A stretch of DNA of 64,000 bases from Rhizobium bangladeshense. Lineage in GTDB: Bacteria; Pseudomonadota; Alphaproteobacteria; Rhizobiales; Rhizobiaceae. Under the pieces are notes generated by a model, which saw only the letters and a list, made by a program, of their open reading frames with translations, was not told where the DNA came from and ran no database searches. Shown piece by piece: positions 8,115 through 17,820 of the stretch. The stretch's first letter is position 1; each line of letters begins with the position of its first letter. The DNA is taken from positions 62,001 through 126,000 of the forward strand of contig NZ_LYPL01000003.1 in NCBI RefSeq assembly GCF_001662075.1. The letters are read 5' to 3'. The translations under genes and the position numbers were made by a program.

Positions 8115-8950
8115 GCCGTCACCTTGCCGGAGCGGCCAAAAGGATCAGGCTGCAGCCGCTTGCCTGCAAGGGCGCCGAGCCAGTCGAGCGAAGCCCGCAG
8201 CCGCACCACCTCACCGACCACGACGATCGCCGGCGGCTCGAGCCCGGAGGCTTCAGCTGCATCGGTCGCTTCGCCGAGCGTCGTCTCCAGCACCTGTTGC
8301 CCGCCGGTCGCCGCGTTGCAGACGAAAGCGACGGGCTCGGATGCCGAGCGGCCCGACGCCATCAGCTTGGCGCTGATCTGGCCGATATGCTTCATCGCCA
8401 TATACATGACGATGACGGGAGAACCCTTGCCGATCGCTTCCCAATTGATCGCATCGGGCACGATCCCGGAGGAATCATGGCCGGTGAGAAAGGTCACGGC
8501 ATGATTGATCTCCCGATGCGTGACCGGAATGCCGGCATAGGCAAGCCCGCCGATGCCGGCGGTAATGCCCGGCACGATGCGGAAGGGGATGTTGTGCTCG
8601 ACCAGCGTCAGCGCCTCTTCCCCGCCCCGCCCGAAAACGAAGGGATCGCCGCCCTTCAGCCGCAGCACTCGCTTGCCGGCGCGCGCCAGCTCCACCAGCC
8701 GGAGCGAAATATCCCGCTGCTTGGCGGACGGCTTGCCGCCGCGTTTGCCGGCATATTCCAGTTCCGCGCCTGGCCGTGCGAGCTTCAGACAGTCCTCGTT
8801 GACCAGCGCGTCATGCACGACCACATCCGCCTCCGCCAACCCCTTGGATGCAAGCAGCGTCAACAGCCCGGGATCACCGGGACCGGCCCCAACGAGCCAG
8901 ACGCTGCCCGGCTCCAGCGCCGGCAAATGTGAGAATGGGCTGTTCATCAT
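8111..8950 (-). CDS. cobA: uroporphyrinogen-III C-methyltransferase CobA
   Basis: A 279-residue SAM-dependent methyltransferase that makes precorrin-2, the branch point to cobalamin and sirohaem. Motifs are VWLVGAGPGDPGLLTL near the N-terminus, the VLRLKGGDPFVFGRGGEE segment and the IPVTHRE-containing segment that follows. It lacks the fused CysG dehydrogenase domain. It is the first gene of cobA-cobB-cobC-cobD. No AdoCbl riboswitch is visible in the 298 bp upstream, unlike cobP. Confidence 0.95.
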   Translation of the reverse strand: MMNSPFSHLPALEPGSVWLVGAGPGDPGLLTLLASKGLAEADVVVHDALVNEDCLKLARPGAELEYAGKRGGKPSAKQRDISLRLVELARAGKRVLRLKGGDPFVFGRGGEEALTLVEHNIPFRIVPGITAGIGGLAYAGIPVTHREINHAVTFLTGHDSSGIVPDAINWEAIGKGSPVIVMYMAMKHIGQISAKLMASGRSASEPVAFVCNAATGGQQVLETTLGEATDAAEASGLEPPAIVVVGEVVRLRASLDWLGALAGKRLQPDPFGRSGKVTA

Positions 8951-9118
8951 TTTGTTGATCTAGGCCCACCAAGGATCAAGGTCAACGCCGCCCGCGCCAC
9001 CTCACTTGAAGTTGCTGAGTTGACGATGATTCACTTTGCGAGGAGGCGGATTCGAACTCTCGGCAAATCCGGACAACGCTATGAATGTTATAATGAATAA
9101 CGCTCACCTCCCTCACGT

Positions 9119-9197
9119 CGTCATCCTCGGCCTTGTGCCGAGCATCTGCTGCCGGAACAAACGGAGGCAGATGCTCGGCACAAGCCCGAGCATGACG
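9119..9197. repeat. extragenic palindrome, RIME/REP-like
   Basis: An interrupted inverted repeat: CGTCATCCTCGGCCTTGTGC and GAGCATCTGC on the left are matched by GCAGATGCTCGGCACAAG and CCGAGCATGACG on the right. A second copy lies at 34216-34293. This kind of palindrome is frequent between rhizobial genes. It lies between cobA and the nucleoside hydrolase gene. Confidence 0.75.
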
Positions 9198-9248
9198 AAA
9201 GAAGTGTTGGCGGGCCTGGCCAGCAGTCTGCACCGGCCTGCCGGCCGC

Positions 9249-10199
9249 TCAGGCCCGAAGCAGCGTATCGCGGATCAGATCGATCACCTTTTGCGACTCG
9301 ATTCCCGTAGCGACGATCTGGCTCGGCAGGCCGTCCCAGTCGCCGGGCGGGAAGCGGCGGCCATCCGGTTTGATGACCGTCTGGCCATCGGCGATGCCGC
9401 CGCAGACGACGCGCACCGCGCCGGTGATGGTGGTGAAAAGCTCAGGCGCCACGACGTAAACGGCGGCGCAGCTGTCATGCACCATCATGCCGTCATCGAC
9501 GGCATGGGTGTAGAAATCGATGTAATGCTGCGACAGCCCGTCGAGCAGCTTCACCGCCGCGTCGCCCTTGGCCGCCATTGCGCCGAGATAGCTGCGGCGC
9601 ATCGTGGTGATCGAGGTGACGTCGAGGCCGATGACGACCACCTTCCACGGCGCCGTCATGACGATGTCTGCCGCTTCGGGATCGCCGTGAATATTGGCTT
9701 CGGCGACAGGCGAGACATTGCCAGGCACATAGAAATTGCCGCCCATGATAACAACGTCCTTCACCAGGCCGGCAATCTCGGGGTCTTCCTTCAGCGCCAT
9801 CGCCAGATTGGTCATCCGCCCGACGGCCACCAGTCTGACCTCGCCGGGATTGGCCCGTACCGTGTCGATGATGAAGCGGTGCGCCGGCCGGGGATCGAGC
9901 GGCAGGTCGATCGTGTGCGGCACCTCGATATTGCCGAGGCCGTTGTCCCCATGCACCATGGCCGGCCATTCCCGCTCGGCGCGCGCCACATCGATGGTGA
10001 CGCTCGCGCCCTTGGCGACGGGTGCCGGAATATCCCATTCGCGCTTGAGGAAAAGCGCATTGCGTGTCGTCGTCTCGACCGAGGCATTGCCGAAAACGGT
10101 GGTGATGCCGATCACATCGATCTCGGGATGGCGGTGCAGGAAAAGAAGCGCCATGGCGTCGTCAACGCCCGGGTCAGTGTCATAGATGACCTTGTGCAT
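9249..10199 (-). CDS. inosine/uridine-preferring nucleoside hydrolase family protein
   Basis: A 316-residue ribohydrolase that splits nucleosides into base and ribose. The calcium-binding DTDPGVDDAMAL motif is at residues 7-18, and MGGNF, DPEAADIVM and the late DGMMVHDSCAAVYVV segment with the active-site histidine are also present. It has no signal peptide, so it is cytoplasmic. It lies 69 bp downstream of cobE on the same strand and may be co-transcribed, but no biochemical link to cobalamin is evident. The exact substrate cannot be told. Confidence 0.9.
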   Translation of the reverse strand: MHKVIYDTDPGVDDAMALLFLHRHPEIDVIGITTVFGNASVETTTRNALFLKREWDIPAPVAKGASVTIDVARAEREWPAMVHGDNGLGNIEVPHTIDLPLDPRPAHRFIIDTVRANPGEVRLVAVGRMTNLAMALKEDPEIAGLVKDVVIMGGNFYVPGNVSPVAEANIHGDPEAADIVMTAPWKVVVIGLDVTSITTMRRSYLGAMAAKGDAAVKLLDGLSQHYIDFYTHAVDDGMMVHDSCAAVYVVAPELFTTITGAVRVVCGGIADGQTVIKPDGRRFPPGDWDGLPSQIVATGIESQKVIDLIRDTLLRA

Positions 10200-10268
10200 G
10201 ATTGTCCTCTAGATATGAATCGCTGAGCTGCCGGTTGGCGCCGCGAGTTGCCGCCAACATAACGACCG

Positions 10269-10688
10269 TCAGGGTTTCTGCAACCCGATGCGGGCAATCG
10301 CCGCTGTCGCACGCGCGGATTTGATCTTGCCGAGCACCAGTTCGGCATCCGCGCCGATCGCCGCAAGCGCCGCCGATTCCGCCACACCATGGCAGCCGAC
10401 GCGAGCAAATACGATGGCCGAGGGATTTTTGAGCCGCGGCGTTTCCTGCTCCAGCCGCAGTGCATCGAAGAAAACGGCAGGCACGCCAAAATGCGCCGCA
10501 ACGGCAAGGATCGCCGCTTCTTGCCCGCGGCTGTCGATGGAAGCGATGGCAGCAAGCTCCGTCCTGCCGATGCCGGCCGCCTTCAACGCCTCGACGGCAA
10601 GCGCCAGCACCTCCCCGGACGGCGTCCCGCGCTCGCAGCCGAGCCCGAGCACATGTCGCCTCGCGCTATCGAAAGAAATATCACTCAT
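10269..10688 (-). CDS. cobE: cobalamin biosynthesis protein CobE (CbiG C-terminal family)
   Basis: A 139-residue protein of the CobE/CbiG-C family. The N-terminus VLGLGCERGTPSGEVLALAVEAL matches the family start (GxGC.RGTP), and SIDSRGQEAAILAVAAHFGVPAVFFDA is the second conserved stretch. CobE is needed in the aerobic pathway, but its step is poorly defined. It is a separate cob block 70 bp upstream of the nucleoside hydrolase gene and divergent from the TSUP transporter gene. Confidence 0.9.
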   Translation of the reverse strand: MSDISFDSARRHVLGLGCERGTPSGEVLALAVEALKAAGIGRTELAAIASIDSRGQEAAILAVAAHFGVPAVFFDALRLEQETPRLKNPSAIVFARVGCHGVAESAALAAIGADAELVLGKIKSARATAAIARIGLQKP

Positions 10689-10786
10689 GGAAGCCGTCGA
10701 ATGCGCCCGCGCTGTGTCCTCGCAGCCATTGCAGCTTGGAGGGGGAAATGCAACAAGCCGGCTGAAAACCCTTCTGGAATAGCCTC

Positions 10787-11572
10787 TTGCCTGACATCGC
10801 CCTCCATCTGCTTCTGCTGCTCTGCGCGGCTGCCTTCTTTGCCGGTTTCGTCGATGCCATCGCCGGCGGCGGCGGCCTCATCACCGTCCCCGCCATGCTG
10901 ATTGCCGGCATTCCGCCGCTGCAGACGCTCGGCACCAACAAGGTGCAGTCGATCTTCGGCGCCGCCTCGGCAACGCTCGCCTATGCCCGCAAGGGCCATG
11001 TGCAGTTGCACGAACAGCTGCCGATGGCGCTGATGGCCGTGATGGGGGGGGCGATCGGCGCCGCCCTTGCCACCATCGTGCCAGGACAGGTGCTGCAGGC
11101 GATCATGCCGGTGCTGCTCCTGGCGATCGCGATCTTCTTTGCCGTCAAGCCGAACCTCAATGATCTCGACAAACACCGGATCATCACGCCTTTCGTCTTC
11201 GGCCTGACCTTCGTGCCGGCCATCGGCTTTTACGACGGCATCTTCGGCCCCGGCACCGGTTCCTTCTTCATGCTCGCCTTCGTCACGCTGGCCGGCTTCG
11301 GCGTGCTGAAGGCGACCGCCCATACCAAGCTTCTCAATCTCGGCTCCAACCTCGGAGCACTCATCGTCTTCGCGAGTTTCGGCGCGATCCTGTGGAAAAT
11401 CGGTCTGTTGATGGGTATCTGCCAGTTCCTCGGCGCCCAGCTGGGCTCACGGCTTGCCATGCGTATCGGCGCCAAGCTGATCAAACCGTTGCTCGTCATC
11501 GTCTGCCTCGCCTTGGCGGTAAAGCTGCTCGCCGATCCCGCGAACCCGCTGCGTGTCTGGCTCGGCGCCTAA
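10787..11572 (+). CDS. TSUP/TauE-SafE family membrane transporter
   Basis: A 261-residue inner-membrane protein of the TSUP (DUF81) family with about eight hydrophobic segments. The two family repeats are visible: FAGFVDAIAGGGGLITVPAML at the N-terminus and FYDGIFGPGTGSFFMLAFV in the second half. Family members usually move sulfonates, sulfite or sulfoacetate. The start is a TTG at 10787 with a weak ribosome site, so it is uncertain. It lies between cobE and cobO, so a cobalt- or cobalamin-related role is possible but unproven. Confidence 0.85.
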   Translation: MPDIALHLLLLLCAAAFFAGFVDAIAGGGGLITVPAMLIAGIPPLQTLGTNKVQSIFGAASATLAYARKGHVQLHEQLPMALMAVMGGAIGAALATIVPGQVLQAIMPVLLLAIAIFFAVKPNLNDLDKHRIITPFVFGLTFVPAIGFYDGIFGPGTGSFFMLAFVTLAGFGVLKATAHTKLLNLGSNLGALIVFASFGAILWKIGLLMGICQFLGAQLGSRLAMRIGAKLIKPLLVIVCLALAVKLLADPANPLRVWLGA

Positions 11573-11593
11573 CCGCCGAATCCTCCAAGCGCC

Positions 11594-12229
11594 TCAGAAT
11601 TCGACGCCTGCCTGGCCCTTAATCCCCGAGCGGAAGGGATGCTTGATAAGCTCCATCTCGGTCACGAGATCGGCAATCTCGATCAGCTCATCCTTGGCGT
11701 TGCGCCCCGTCAGCACGACATGCGTCATGTGGGGCTTCTCTGTTTTCAGGAACGCCACCACCTCGCTGATATCGAGATAGTCGTAGCGCAGTGCGATGTT
11801 GATCTCATCGAGCAACACCATGGAATTGCGCTCGTCGCGGATCAGCTCCTTGGCCTTTTCCCAGGCGGCCGAAGCGGCTGCAACGTCGCGGGCGCGGTCC
11901 TGCGTTTCCCAGGTAAAACCCTCGCCCATCGTGTGGAACCGGCAGAGATCGGAGAAATGCTTCTCGATTAGATCGCGTTCGCCGGTCCACATCGCCCCCT
12001 TGATGAACTGGACAACGGCCGATGGCTTGCCGTGGGCGATATGGCGGAAGATCATGCCGAAGGCGGCCGACGACTTACCCTTGCCCTTGCCGGTATGGAC
12101 GATGATCAGGCCCTTGCCATCAGTCTTTGTCGCCATGATTTTGTCGCGTGCAGCCTTCTTCTTCGCCATCTTCTCGGCGTGGCGTGCATCATCCTTGGCC
12201 GCTTCGTTTTCCGGAGTTTCGTCGTTCAT
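11594..12229 (-). CDS. cobO: cob(I)yrinic acid a,c-diamide adenosyltransferase CobO
   Basis: A 211-residue CobA/BtuR-type corrinoid adenosyltransferase that adds the upper adenosyl ligand to Co(I) corrinoids. The nucleotide loop is HTGKGKGKSSAAFG near residues 46-59, and WETQDRARD and VLLDEINIAL are further family motifs. A charged N-terminal extension (residues 1-35) precedes the core. It overlaps cobN by 4 bp and is the last gene of the riboswitch-controlled cobP-cobW-cobN-cobO block; it converges with the TSUP gene. Confidence 0.95.
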   Translation of the reverse strand: MNDETPENEAAKDDARHAEKMAKKKAARDKIMATKTDGKGLIIVHTGKGKGKSSAAFGMIFRHIAHGKPSAVVQFIKGAMWTGERDLIEKHFSDLCRFHTMGEGFTWETQDRARDVAAASAAWEKAKELIRDERNSMVLLDEINIALRYDYLDISEVVAFLKTEKPHMTHVVLTGRNAKDELIEIADLVTEMELIKHPFRSGIKGQAGVEF

Positions 12230-15200
12230 CGGTGCACCTCATTCAGTTGCGTGGCGGCCAGGTCGAACCGGGCCGAATTGCTGCGCGGCGTCCAGAGCTC
12301 GCGGTCGATCGCCTCGCGCAGCCGCTCCTTCATCTCGCCGAATGCCGCAGGGTTCTTCTCGACCATGAAATCGCGCACGGCGGGATCGGCGACGAAAGCC
12401 TGGTAGACCGCTTCGAAATGATGCGCGCCGACCGCCCCCGTCGTCGCCGCGAAGGCGAAGAGATAGTCGACGGTGGCGGTGATTTCGGCCGCTCCCTTGT
12501 AGCCGTGGCGCATGACGCCGGATATCCATTTCGGATTGACCACACGCCCGCGCACCACCCGGCCGATCTCTTCCTCCAGCGAACGGATCACCGGCCGCTC
12601 GGGTCTCGAATGATCATTATGATAGATTGCGGGACGCGCGCCGCTCAGTGACTCGGCCGCAGCCGCCATACCACCCTCGAACTGGTAATAGTCGTCGCTG
12701 TCGAGCAGGTCATGCTCGCGGTTGTCCTGGTTCTGAATGACGGCTTGCACAGAGCGTAGCCGCTCCTCGAACAGGCCGCGTTCGGCCTTGCCCTCCTCGC
12801 CGGCGCCATAGGCATAGCTGCCCCAGACGAGATAGGCTTCGGCGAGATCGGCGCGCCGCTCCCAGCCCTTTTCGTCGATCAGCGCCTGCAATCCGGCGCC
12901 GTAAGCGCCGGGTTTCGAGCCGAAGACCCGGTAACCCGCCCGCCGTTTCGCCGAGGCGGCGTCGAGACCGGCGGCAGCAAGCCTTGCCGCTTCGCCGCGC
13001 ATGCGCGCTGCGACCGGATTGTCGGAATCGTCCTCTTCCAGCGCGCCGACGGCGCGAACCGCCTTGTCGAACAAGGCGATCTGCTCGGGAAAAGCGTCGC
13101 GAAAGAAGCCGGAAATCCTGAGCGTCACGTCAACGCGAGGCCGCCCAAGCACCGCCTGCGGTATGACCTCATAACCGGTGACTCGCCGCGAGCTCATATC
13201 CCAGAGCGGCTTGACGCCAATCAGCGCCAGCGCCTGGGCGATATCGTCGCCGCCGGTGCGCATGTTCGACGTTCCCCAGGCCGTCAGGCCGACGGTATCA
13301 GGCCACTCGCCGTGGTCCTGCACATAGCGGCGTACCAGCAGTTCCGCCGATTTCCTGCCAAGTTCGTAAGCCGCCGGCGTCGGCACCGCGCGGCTGTCGA
13401 CCGAATAGAAATTGCGGCCTGTCGGCAGCACATCGGGCCGCCCGCGCGTCGGCGCACCGGAGGGACCGGGGGCAACGAAGTGGCCGTCGAGGCCGGCAAG
13501 CAGGCCGGATATCTCCGCCGGGCCGCAGGCAAGGATAGAGGGCTTGAGACGGGTCTCGATCTCGGAGAGCACCGCCTGCGTCGCCGTCCATTCCGCGGGG
13601 CAGGCAATCTCCCCGGAGACGAGCCTGGCCGCCAGCAGCTCGATCCGCTCGACGGTGTCTCCGTTGGTGCGCCAGGGGGTATCCAGGAGGTCGGCGAGAA
13701 TCTGAGGACGTGAGCCGGTCCAGGCAGCGGCCATGTCGCAGTCGAGAGGGTCAACAGAAGACCCCTCCCCAACCCCTCCCCACAGATGGGAGGGGGTTGC
13801 GGGGCGCGCTGTCTCGTCATCGACTTTGATCTCAGAGGTAACCGCGCGCTCAACGGTAAGTCCCTCGCCCTTGTGGGGAGGGGTTGGGGAGGGGTTTTTC
13901 AACACATCCCCCGCAATCGCCCGCTGCAGGCTCGCGTCCCCGCCCTCGCCCAGTCCGCGCGGCACCCGTGCCAGCGCCACGGTCAAATCCGTCAGCAACC
14001 GCCCCTCGGGCGACACCCCGAAGACATGCAGCCCGTCGCGGATCTGCATTTCCTTGAGGTCGCAGAGATAGGCGTCGAGCTTCTTCAGCGCTTCGCCCTC
14101 GCTTTCGCCGCTGATTATACCGGCATCCCGGTCGAGGCCGATATCGGTGACAAGGTCGAGAATCTGCCGGCTGAGCAGCCGGATGCGGCGCGGGTCGCCG
14201 CCGGAGGCCTCGTAATATTCGTCGACCAGCGCTTCCAAATCCTTGAGCGGTCCATAGCTCTCGGCCCGGGTCAAAGGCGGCGTCAGATGATCGATGATGA
14301 CGGCGGCAGCCCGCCGCTTGGCCTGTGTGCCCTCGCCCGGATCGTTGACGATGAAGGGATAAAGATGCGGTAGCGGCCCGAGGATGGCCTCGGGATAACA
14401 GTTCTCCGACAGCGCCAGCGCCTTGCCCGGCAGCCATTCGAGATTGCCGTGTTTGCCCATATGGATGACGGCGTCGGCGCCGAACTCGCGGCGCAGGAAA
14501 GCGTAGAAGGCAAGATAACCGTGCGGCGGCACGAGATCCGGCGAATGGTAGCTTTCCTTCGGATCGATATTATAGCCGCGCGCCGGCTGAATGCCGACGA
14601 GAATGCCGCCGAAGCGGGCGAAAGGCAGGGCGAAGACACCCTCGCGAAAATACGGATCGTTCTCGGGATCGCCCCAGCAGGCTCTCACCTCATCCTGAAT
14701 CTGATTGGGAAGAGACGCCAGGAAACTGTTGTAACGACTGAGGGATAACGTCTCGCGGATCACCCGGCCGTCATGCCCTGAATTGGTCGGCCCCTGCATC
14801 AGATGCCGGATCAGCGCGTCGCCGTCGGCCGGAATATCGGCGGCCGGATAACCCGCGGCTTCCATCGCCCGCAGCACCTCGATGCTGCCGGCCGGCGTAT
14901 CGAGACCGACCCCGTTGCCGAGCCGGCCGTCGCGATTCGGATAATTCGCCATGACGAGGGCGATGCGCCGGTCACGCGCCGGCGTGGTGCGCAGCCGCGC
15001 CCAATTGGCGGCGAGTTCCGCCGTATAGCGCACCCGGCCGGTGTCCGGTTCGCTGGCGACGATGTTCGTCTCGACCGCCGCATCGTAACGCGCCGCCGTC
15101 TTGAAGGAGACCGCCCGCGCCAGCACCCGGCCGTCGACCTCGGGCAGCGCCACGTTCATGCCGAGATCACGCGCCGACAGGCCTTGCGAGGAGGCGGCCC

Positions 15201-16161
15201 ACGCCTCCCGCGACGAGGCCGACAGGATCGCCTGCAGCACCACCGCGCCGCTCGCCTCCAGCACGGTCGGCTGCCGATCGGCGCCGGGTGCGGAGACGGC
15301 GAAGCCGGTCGTGTTGATCACGACATCGGGTTTCAGCGCCGAAAATACGCTTTCGAGAATGCCTGTGGAGACAGGATCCTTGAGGCTATATGCAAATACC
15401 GGCAGCGGCCGGAGACCAAGTGCCTGCAAGGCTTCGATTATCGCTTCGATGGGGCGGGTTTCGCCGCTTTGGACGAGGGCGCGGTAGAAGCTGACGGCGA
15501 CGATGGGGGATGTTGTGGGTTCGAGTTCCACCTTCTCCATCCCACGCTCGGCGGCCGAAGGTGGCGCAACATGCGAACCGGCAACCTGCCGCCACTCCTC
15601 CACGCCGATCAGCCCCCGCCCCGGCCACCAGATTCCCGCCTTCATCAGCGGCACCGCCGGTGCCGGCTTCTCTCCTCCCGAAAGCATCGCTCCGGCATAA
15701 TCGAGAAAGGCGCGTGCATTGGCATCGCCGCCCTCGATCAGATAGGCCCATAGGGCATTGAGATCATCGAGCCCGATATTGGAAAACGGTGTCAGCCCCG
15801 CATCCGGCCTGGCGTCACCCGGCAGTACCGCGATCAGCGCGCCGCTGCGGGCCGCTGCCGCATGCAGCGCCTCCAGCGCATAGTGGAAATAGCTGGCGCC
15901 GCCGAGTGCGCGCACGATGATGAGCTTCGCATGCCGTGCCGTGCGCTCGATATAGGTATCGACCGACATCGGATGTTTTAGGCTCATCAGGCTGGCGAGC
16001 CTCAGCGAGTGCGGCCCGCCGCAGGCGCGATGGGCGGCCGCGATCGCCGCAAGCTCGCTGTCGGCCGCCGACAGGAACAGGATATCGCCCGGCGTCTGCC
16101 CGAGGTCGATTGCCTCCTCGCCATCGCTGATCGTTCCCTGCTGGGCCAGAAGCAGATGCAT
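12226..16161 (-). CDS. cobN: cobaltochelatase large subunit CobN with repeat-derived insertion
   Basis: A 1311-residue subunit that binds hydrogenobyrinate a,c-diamide and, with CobS and CobT (not in this window), inserts Co2+ using ATP. Family motifs include MGKHGNLEWLPGKALALSENCYPE, AWGTSNMRTGGDDIAQALALIGVKP and VNPKWISGVMRHGYKGAAEI. Around the middle the protein reads SPTPPHKGEG and, later, HLWGGVGEG: about 45 residues encoded by a palindromic element at 13762-13894. Without it the length is close to the usual CobN (about 1270 residues). It lies 3 bp from cobW and overlaps cobO. Confidence 0.95.
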   Translation of the reverse strand: MHLLLAQQGTISDGEEAIDLGQTPGDILFLSAADSELAAIAAAHRACGGPHSLRLASLMSLKHPMSVDTYIERTARHAKLIIVRALGGASYFHYALEALHAAAARSGALIAVLPGDARPDAGLTPFSNIGLDDLNALWAYLIEGGDANARAFLDYAGAMLSGGEKPAPAVPLMKAGIWWPGRGLIGVEEWRQVAGSHVAPPSAAERGMEKVELEPTTSPIVAVSFYRALVQSGETRPIEAIIEALQALGLRPLPVFAYSLKDPVSTGILESVFSALKPDVVINTTGFAVSAPGADRQPTVLEASGAVVLQAILSASSREAWAASSQGLSARDLGMNVALPEVDGRVLARAVSFKTAARYDAAVETNIVASEPDTGRVRYTAELAANWARLRTTPARDRRIALVMANYPNRDGRLGNGVGLDTPAGSIEVLRAMEAAGYPAADIPADGDALIRHLMQGPTNSGHDGRVIRETLSLSRYNSFLASLPNQIQDEVRACWGDPENDPYFREGVFALPFARFGGILVGIQPARGYNIDPKESYHSPDLVPPHGYLAFYAFLRREFGADAVIHMGKHGNLEWLPGKALALSENCYPEAILGPLPHLYPFIVNDPGEGTQAKRRAAAVIIDHLTPPLTRAESYGPLKDLEALVDEYYEASGGDPRRIRLLSRQILDLVTDIGLDRDAGIISGESEGEALKKLDAYLCDLKEMQIRDGLHVFGVSPEGRLLTDLTVALARVPRGLGEGGDASLQRAIAGDVLKNPSPTPPHKGEGLTVERAVTSEIKVDDETARPATPSHLWGGVGEGSSVDPLDCDMAAAWTGSRPQILADLLDTPWRTNGDTVERIELLAARLVSGEIACPAEWTATQAVLSEIETRLKPSILACGPAEISGLLAGLDGHFVAPGPSGAPTRGRPDVLPTGRNFYSVDSRAVPTPAAYELGRKSAELLVRRYVQDHGEWPDTVGLTAWGTSNMRTGGDDIAQALALIGVKPLWDMSSRRVTGYEVIPQAVLGRPRVDVTLRISGFFRDAFPEQIALFDKAVRAVGALEEDDSDNPVAARMRGEAARLAAAGLDAASAKRRAGYRVFGSKPGAYGAGLQALIDEKGWERRADLAEAYLVWGSYAYGAGEEGKAERGLFEERLRSVQAVIQNQDNREHDLLDSDDYYQFEGGMAAAAESLSGARPAIYHNDHSRPERPVIRSLEEEIGRVVRGRVVNPKWISGVMRHGYKGAAEITATVDYLFAFAATTGAVGAHHFEAVYQAFVADPAVRDFMVEKNPAAFGEMKERLREAIDRELWTPRSNSARFDLAATQLNEVHR
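13762..13894. repeat. palindromic element inserted in frame inside cobN
   Basis: Two perfect 23-bp inverted arms (13762-13784 and 13872-13894, the left one beginning CCCCTCCCCAACCCCTCCCC) flank an 87-bp centre; inner copies of the same motif are also seen. The element is read through by cobN without a stop. Its sequence is that of an extragenic repeat, which explains the low-complexity peptide. Confidence 0.88.
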
Positions 16162-16164
16162 CGG

Positions 16165-17211
16165 TTAAGCCAGCGCCTCGATCGCCGTTCTCACGGCGTC
16201 CTCATCCATCTCATGCAGGCCGATGACGACGAGGCGCGTGGCGCGCCTTTCACCGGCTGCCCAGGCACGATCGAAATAGTGATCGATGCGGCTGCCGACC
16301 GCCTGAAGCTGCAGGCGCATTGGCTTCCCGGAAACGTCGACAAAGCCCTTGAGGCGCAAGACGTCGTGAGCAGCGATGATCGTCTTCAGCCGTTCGACGA
16401 AGCCGGCAACATCGACGATCGGGCCAAGCTCCACGACGAAGCTGTCGAATTCGTCGTGGTCGTGCGGCGCACCGTCCTCATGCTCCAGCTCGTGGTGCGA
16501 CTTGCGGTTGGCCAGATCATTCTCCGTGCCGATACCGAGGCCGAGCAGGATGCCGGCCGGCACCTCGCCGTTTCTCGCCTCGATCATCGCGGGCTTGCGC
16601 TGGGTGCGGGAAGCGACCTCGTCGCGCACGCGGCCGAGACCGGCCACATCGATCAGATCGGTCTTGTTGAGCACGATCAGATCGGCGCAGGTCAGCTGAT
16701 CTTCGAACAGCTCTTCGATCGGACTTTCGTGATTGAGCGATTCATCCTCGCTGCGCGCCGCCTCGACGGCATCGTGGTCGTCGGCAAAGCGGCCGGCAGC
16801 GACAGCCGCGCTGTCGACCACCGTGATTACGCCGTCGACGGTCACTTGAGTGCGGATATCGGGCCAGTTGAAGGCGGCGACCAGTGGCTGCGGCAAGGCA
16901 AGACCCGAGGTTTCGATGACGATATGGTCGGGCCGCTGTTCACGCTCGAGCAGCTTCGTCATCGTCGGAATGAAATCGTCGGCAACGGTGCAGCAGATGC
17001 AGCCATTGGTCAGTTCGATAATGTCGTCCTCGCTGCAACTTTCGGCGCCGCAGCCCTTCAGCACGTCGCCATCGACGCCGAGATCGCCGAACTCGTTGAT
17101 GATGAGCGCGATTTTTTTGCCGCCTGCATTGGTGAGCAGGTTGCGGATCATCGTCGTCTTGCCGGCACCGAGAAAGCCGGTGATGACGGTTGCGGGAATC
17201 TTCTGGTTCAT
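16165..17211 (-). CDS. cobW: CobW, metal-binding GTPase
   Basis: A 348-residue G3E-family P-loop GTPase thought to deliver cobalt to the CobNST chelatase. Walker A is GFLGAGKTT at residues 13-21, the metal motif GCICCTV is at about residue 71, and NKTDLIDVAG is the base-recognition loop. A His/Asp-rich stretch (HHELEHEDGAPHDHDEFD) in the second half is a likely metal-holding loop. It follows cobP by 6 bp and precedes cobN by 3 bp, and so should be controlled by the upstream riboswitch. Confidence 0.95.
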   Translation of the reverse strand: MNQKIPATVITGFLGAGKTTMIRNLLTNAGGKKIALIINEFGDLGVDGDVLKGCGAESCSEDDIIELTNGCICCTVADDFIPTMTKLLEREQRPDHIVIETSGLALPQPLVAAFNWPDIRTQVTVDGVITVVDSAAVAAGRFADDHDAVEAARSEDESLNHESPIEELFEDQLTCADLIVLNKTDLIDVAGLGRVRDEVASRTQRKPAMIEARNGEVPAGILLGLGIGTENDLANRKSHHELEHEDGAPHDHDEFDSFVVELGPIVDVAGFVERLKTIIAAHDVLRLKGFVDVSGKPMRLQLQAVGSRIDHYFDRAWAAGERRATRLVVIGLHEMDEDAVRTAIEALA

Positions 17212-17217
17212 GAAACT

Positions 17218-17742
17218 TTAACCCTTCATTTTCAGCGGCAGGCCTGCCGCGATGAAATAGACTTCGGCGGCTTTCGCCGCGATCATCTGGTGCAATCGGC
17301 CGGCATGATCGCGAAAATCCCGTGCCATGCGATTGTCCGGCACGATGCCGAGCCCGACCTCGTTGGAGACAAAGACCAGCCGCGCCTTTGCATGCCCCAC
17401 GAAATCGACGAGCCCCGCAAATTCCGCTGCCATGTCGCGCTCTTCCATCATCAGGTTGGTGACCCAGAGCGTCAGGCAGTCGATCAGGACGATCCGCTCC
17501 GGCCCGTCGATGGCGGCAAGCTTGCCGACAAGATCGAGCGGCTCCTCATGCGTCGTCCAGGATGGGCCGCGATCAGCCCTGTGCTTGGCAATGCGCGCCT
17601 GCATCTCCTCGTCCCAAGCACGCCCGGTCGCGATGTAATGGCACTCGAGGCCGCTCGATGTGACGAGGTTTTCGGCGAAGCGGGATTTCCCAGAGCGCGC
17701 GCCACCGAGGACGAGGGTGGGATTGGCGAGGAGATCGGTCAT
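17218..17742 (-). CDS. cobP: adenosylcobinamide kinase/guanylyltransferase CobP
   Basis: A 174-residue bifunctional enzyme that phosphorylates adenosylcobinamide and activates it with GTP. The P-loop [16 protein letters not shown] is at the N-terminus; [12 protein letters not shown] and the [22 protein letters not shown] segment are CobU/CobP signatures. It is the first gene of cobP-cobW-cobN-cobO and is separated from its riboswitch by about 280 bp that include a large palindrome. Confidence 0.95.
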   Translation of the reverse strand: MTDLLANPTLVLGGARSGKSRFAENLVTSSGLECHYIATGRAWDEEMQARIAKHRADRGPSWTTHEEPLDLVGKLAAIDGPERIVLIDCLTLWVTNLMMEERDMAAEFAGLVDFVGHAKARLVFVSNEVGLGIVPDNRMARDFRDHAGRLHQMIAAKAAEVYFIAAGLPLKMKG

Positions 17743-17820
17743 GCCGCGACACTCCTGCCAGGGTGGGCGGCGCTTCGATTTGCTCCGCGTATTCTACCGT
17801 TGGCCGACGGGGACGTAATA

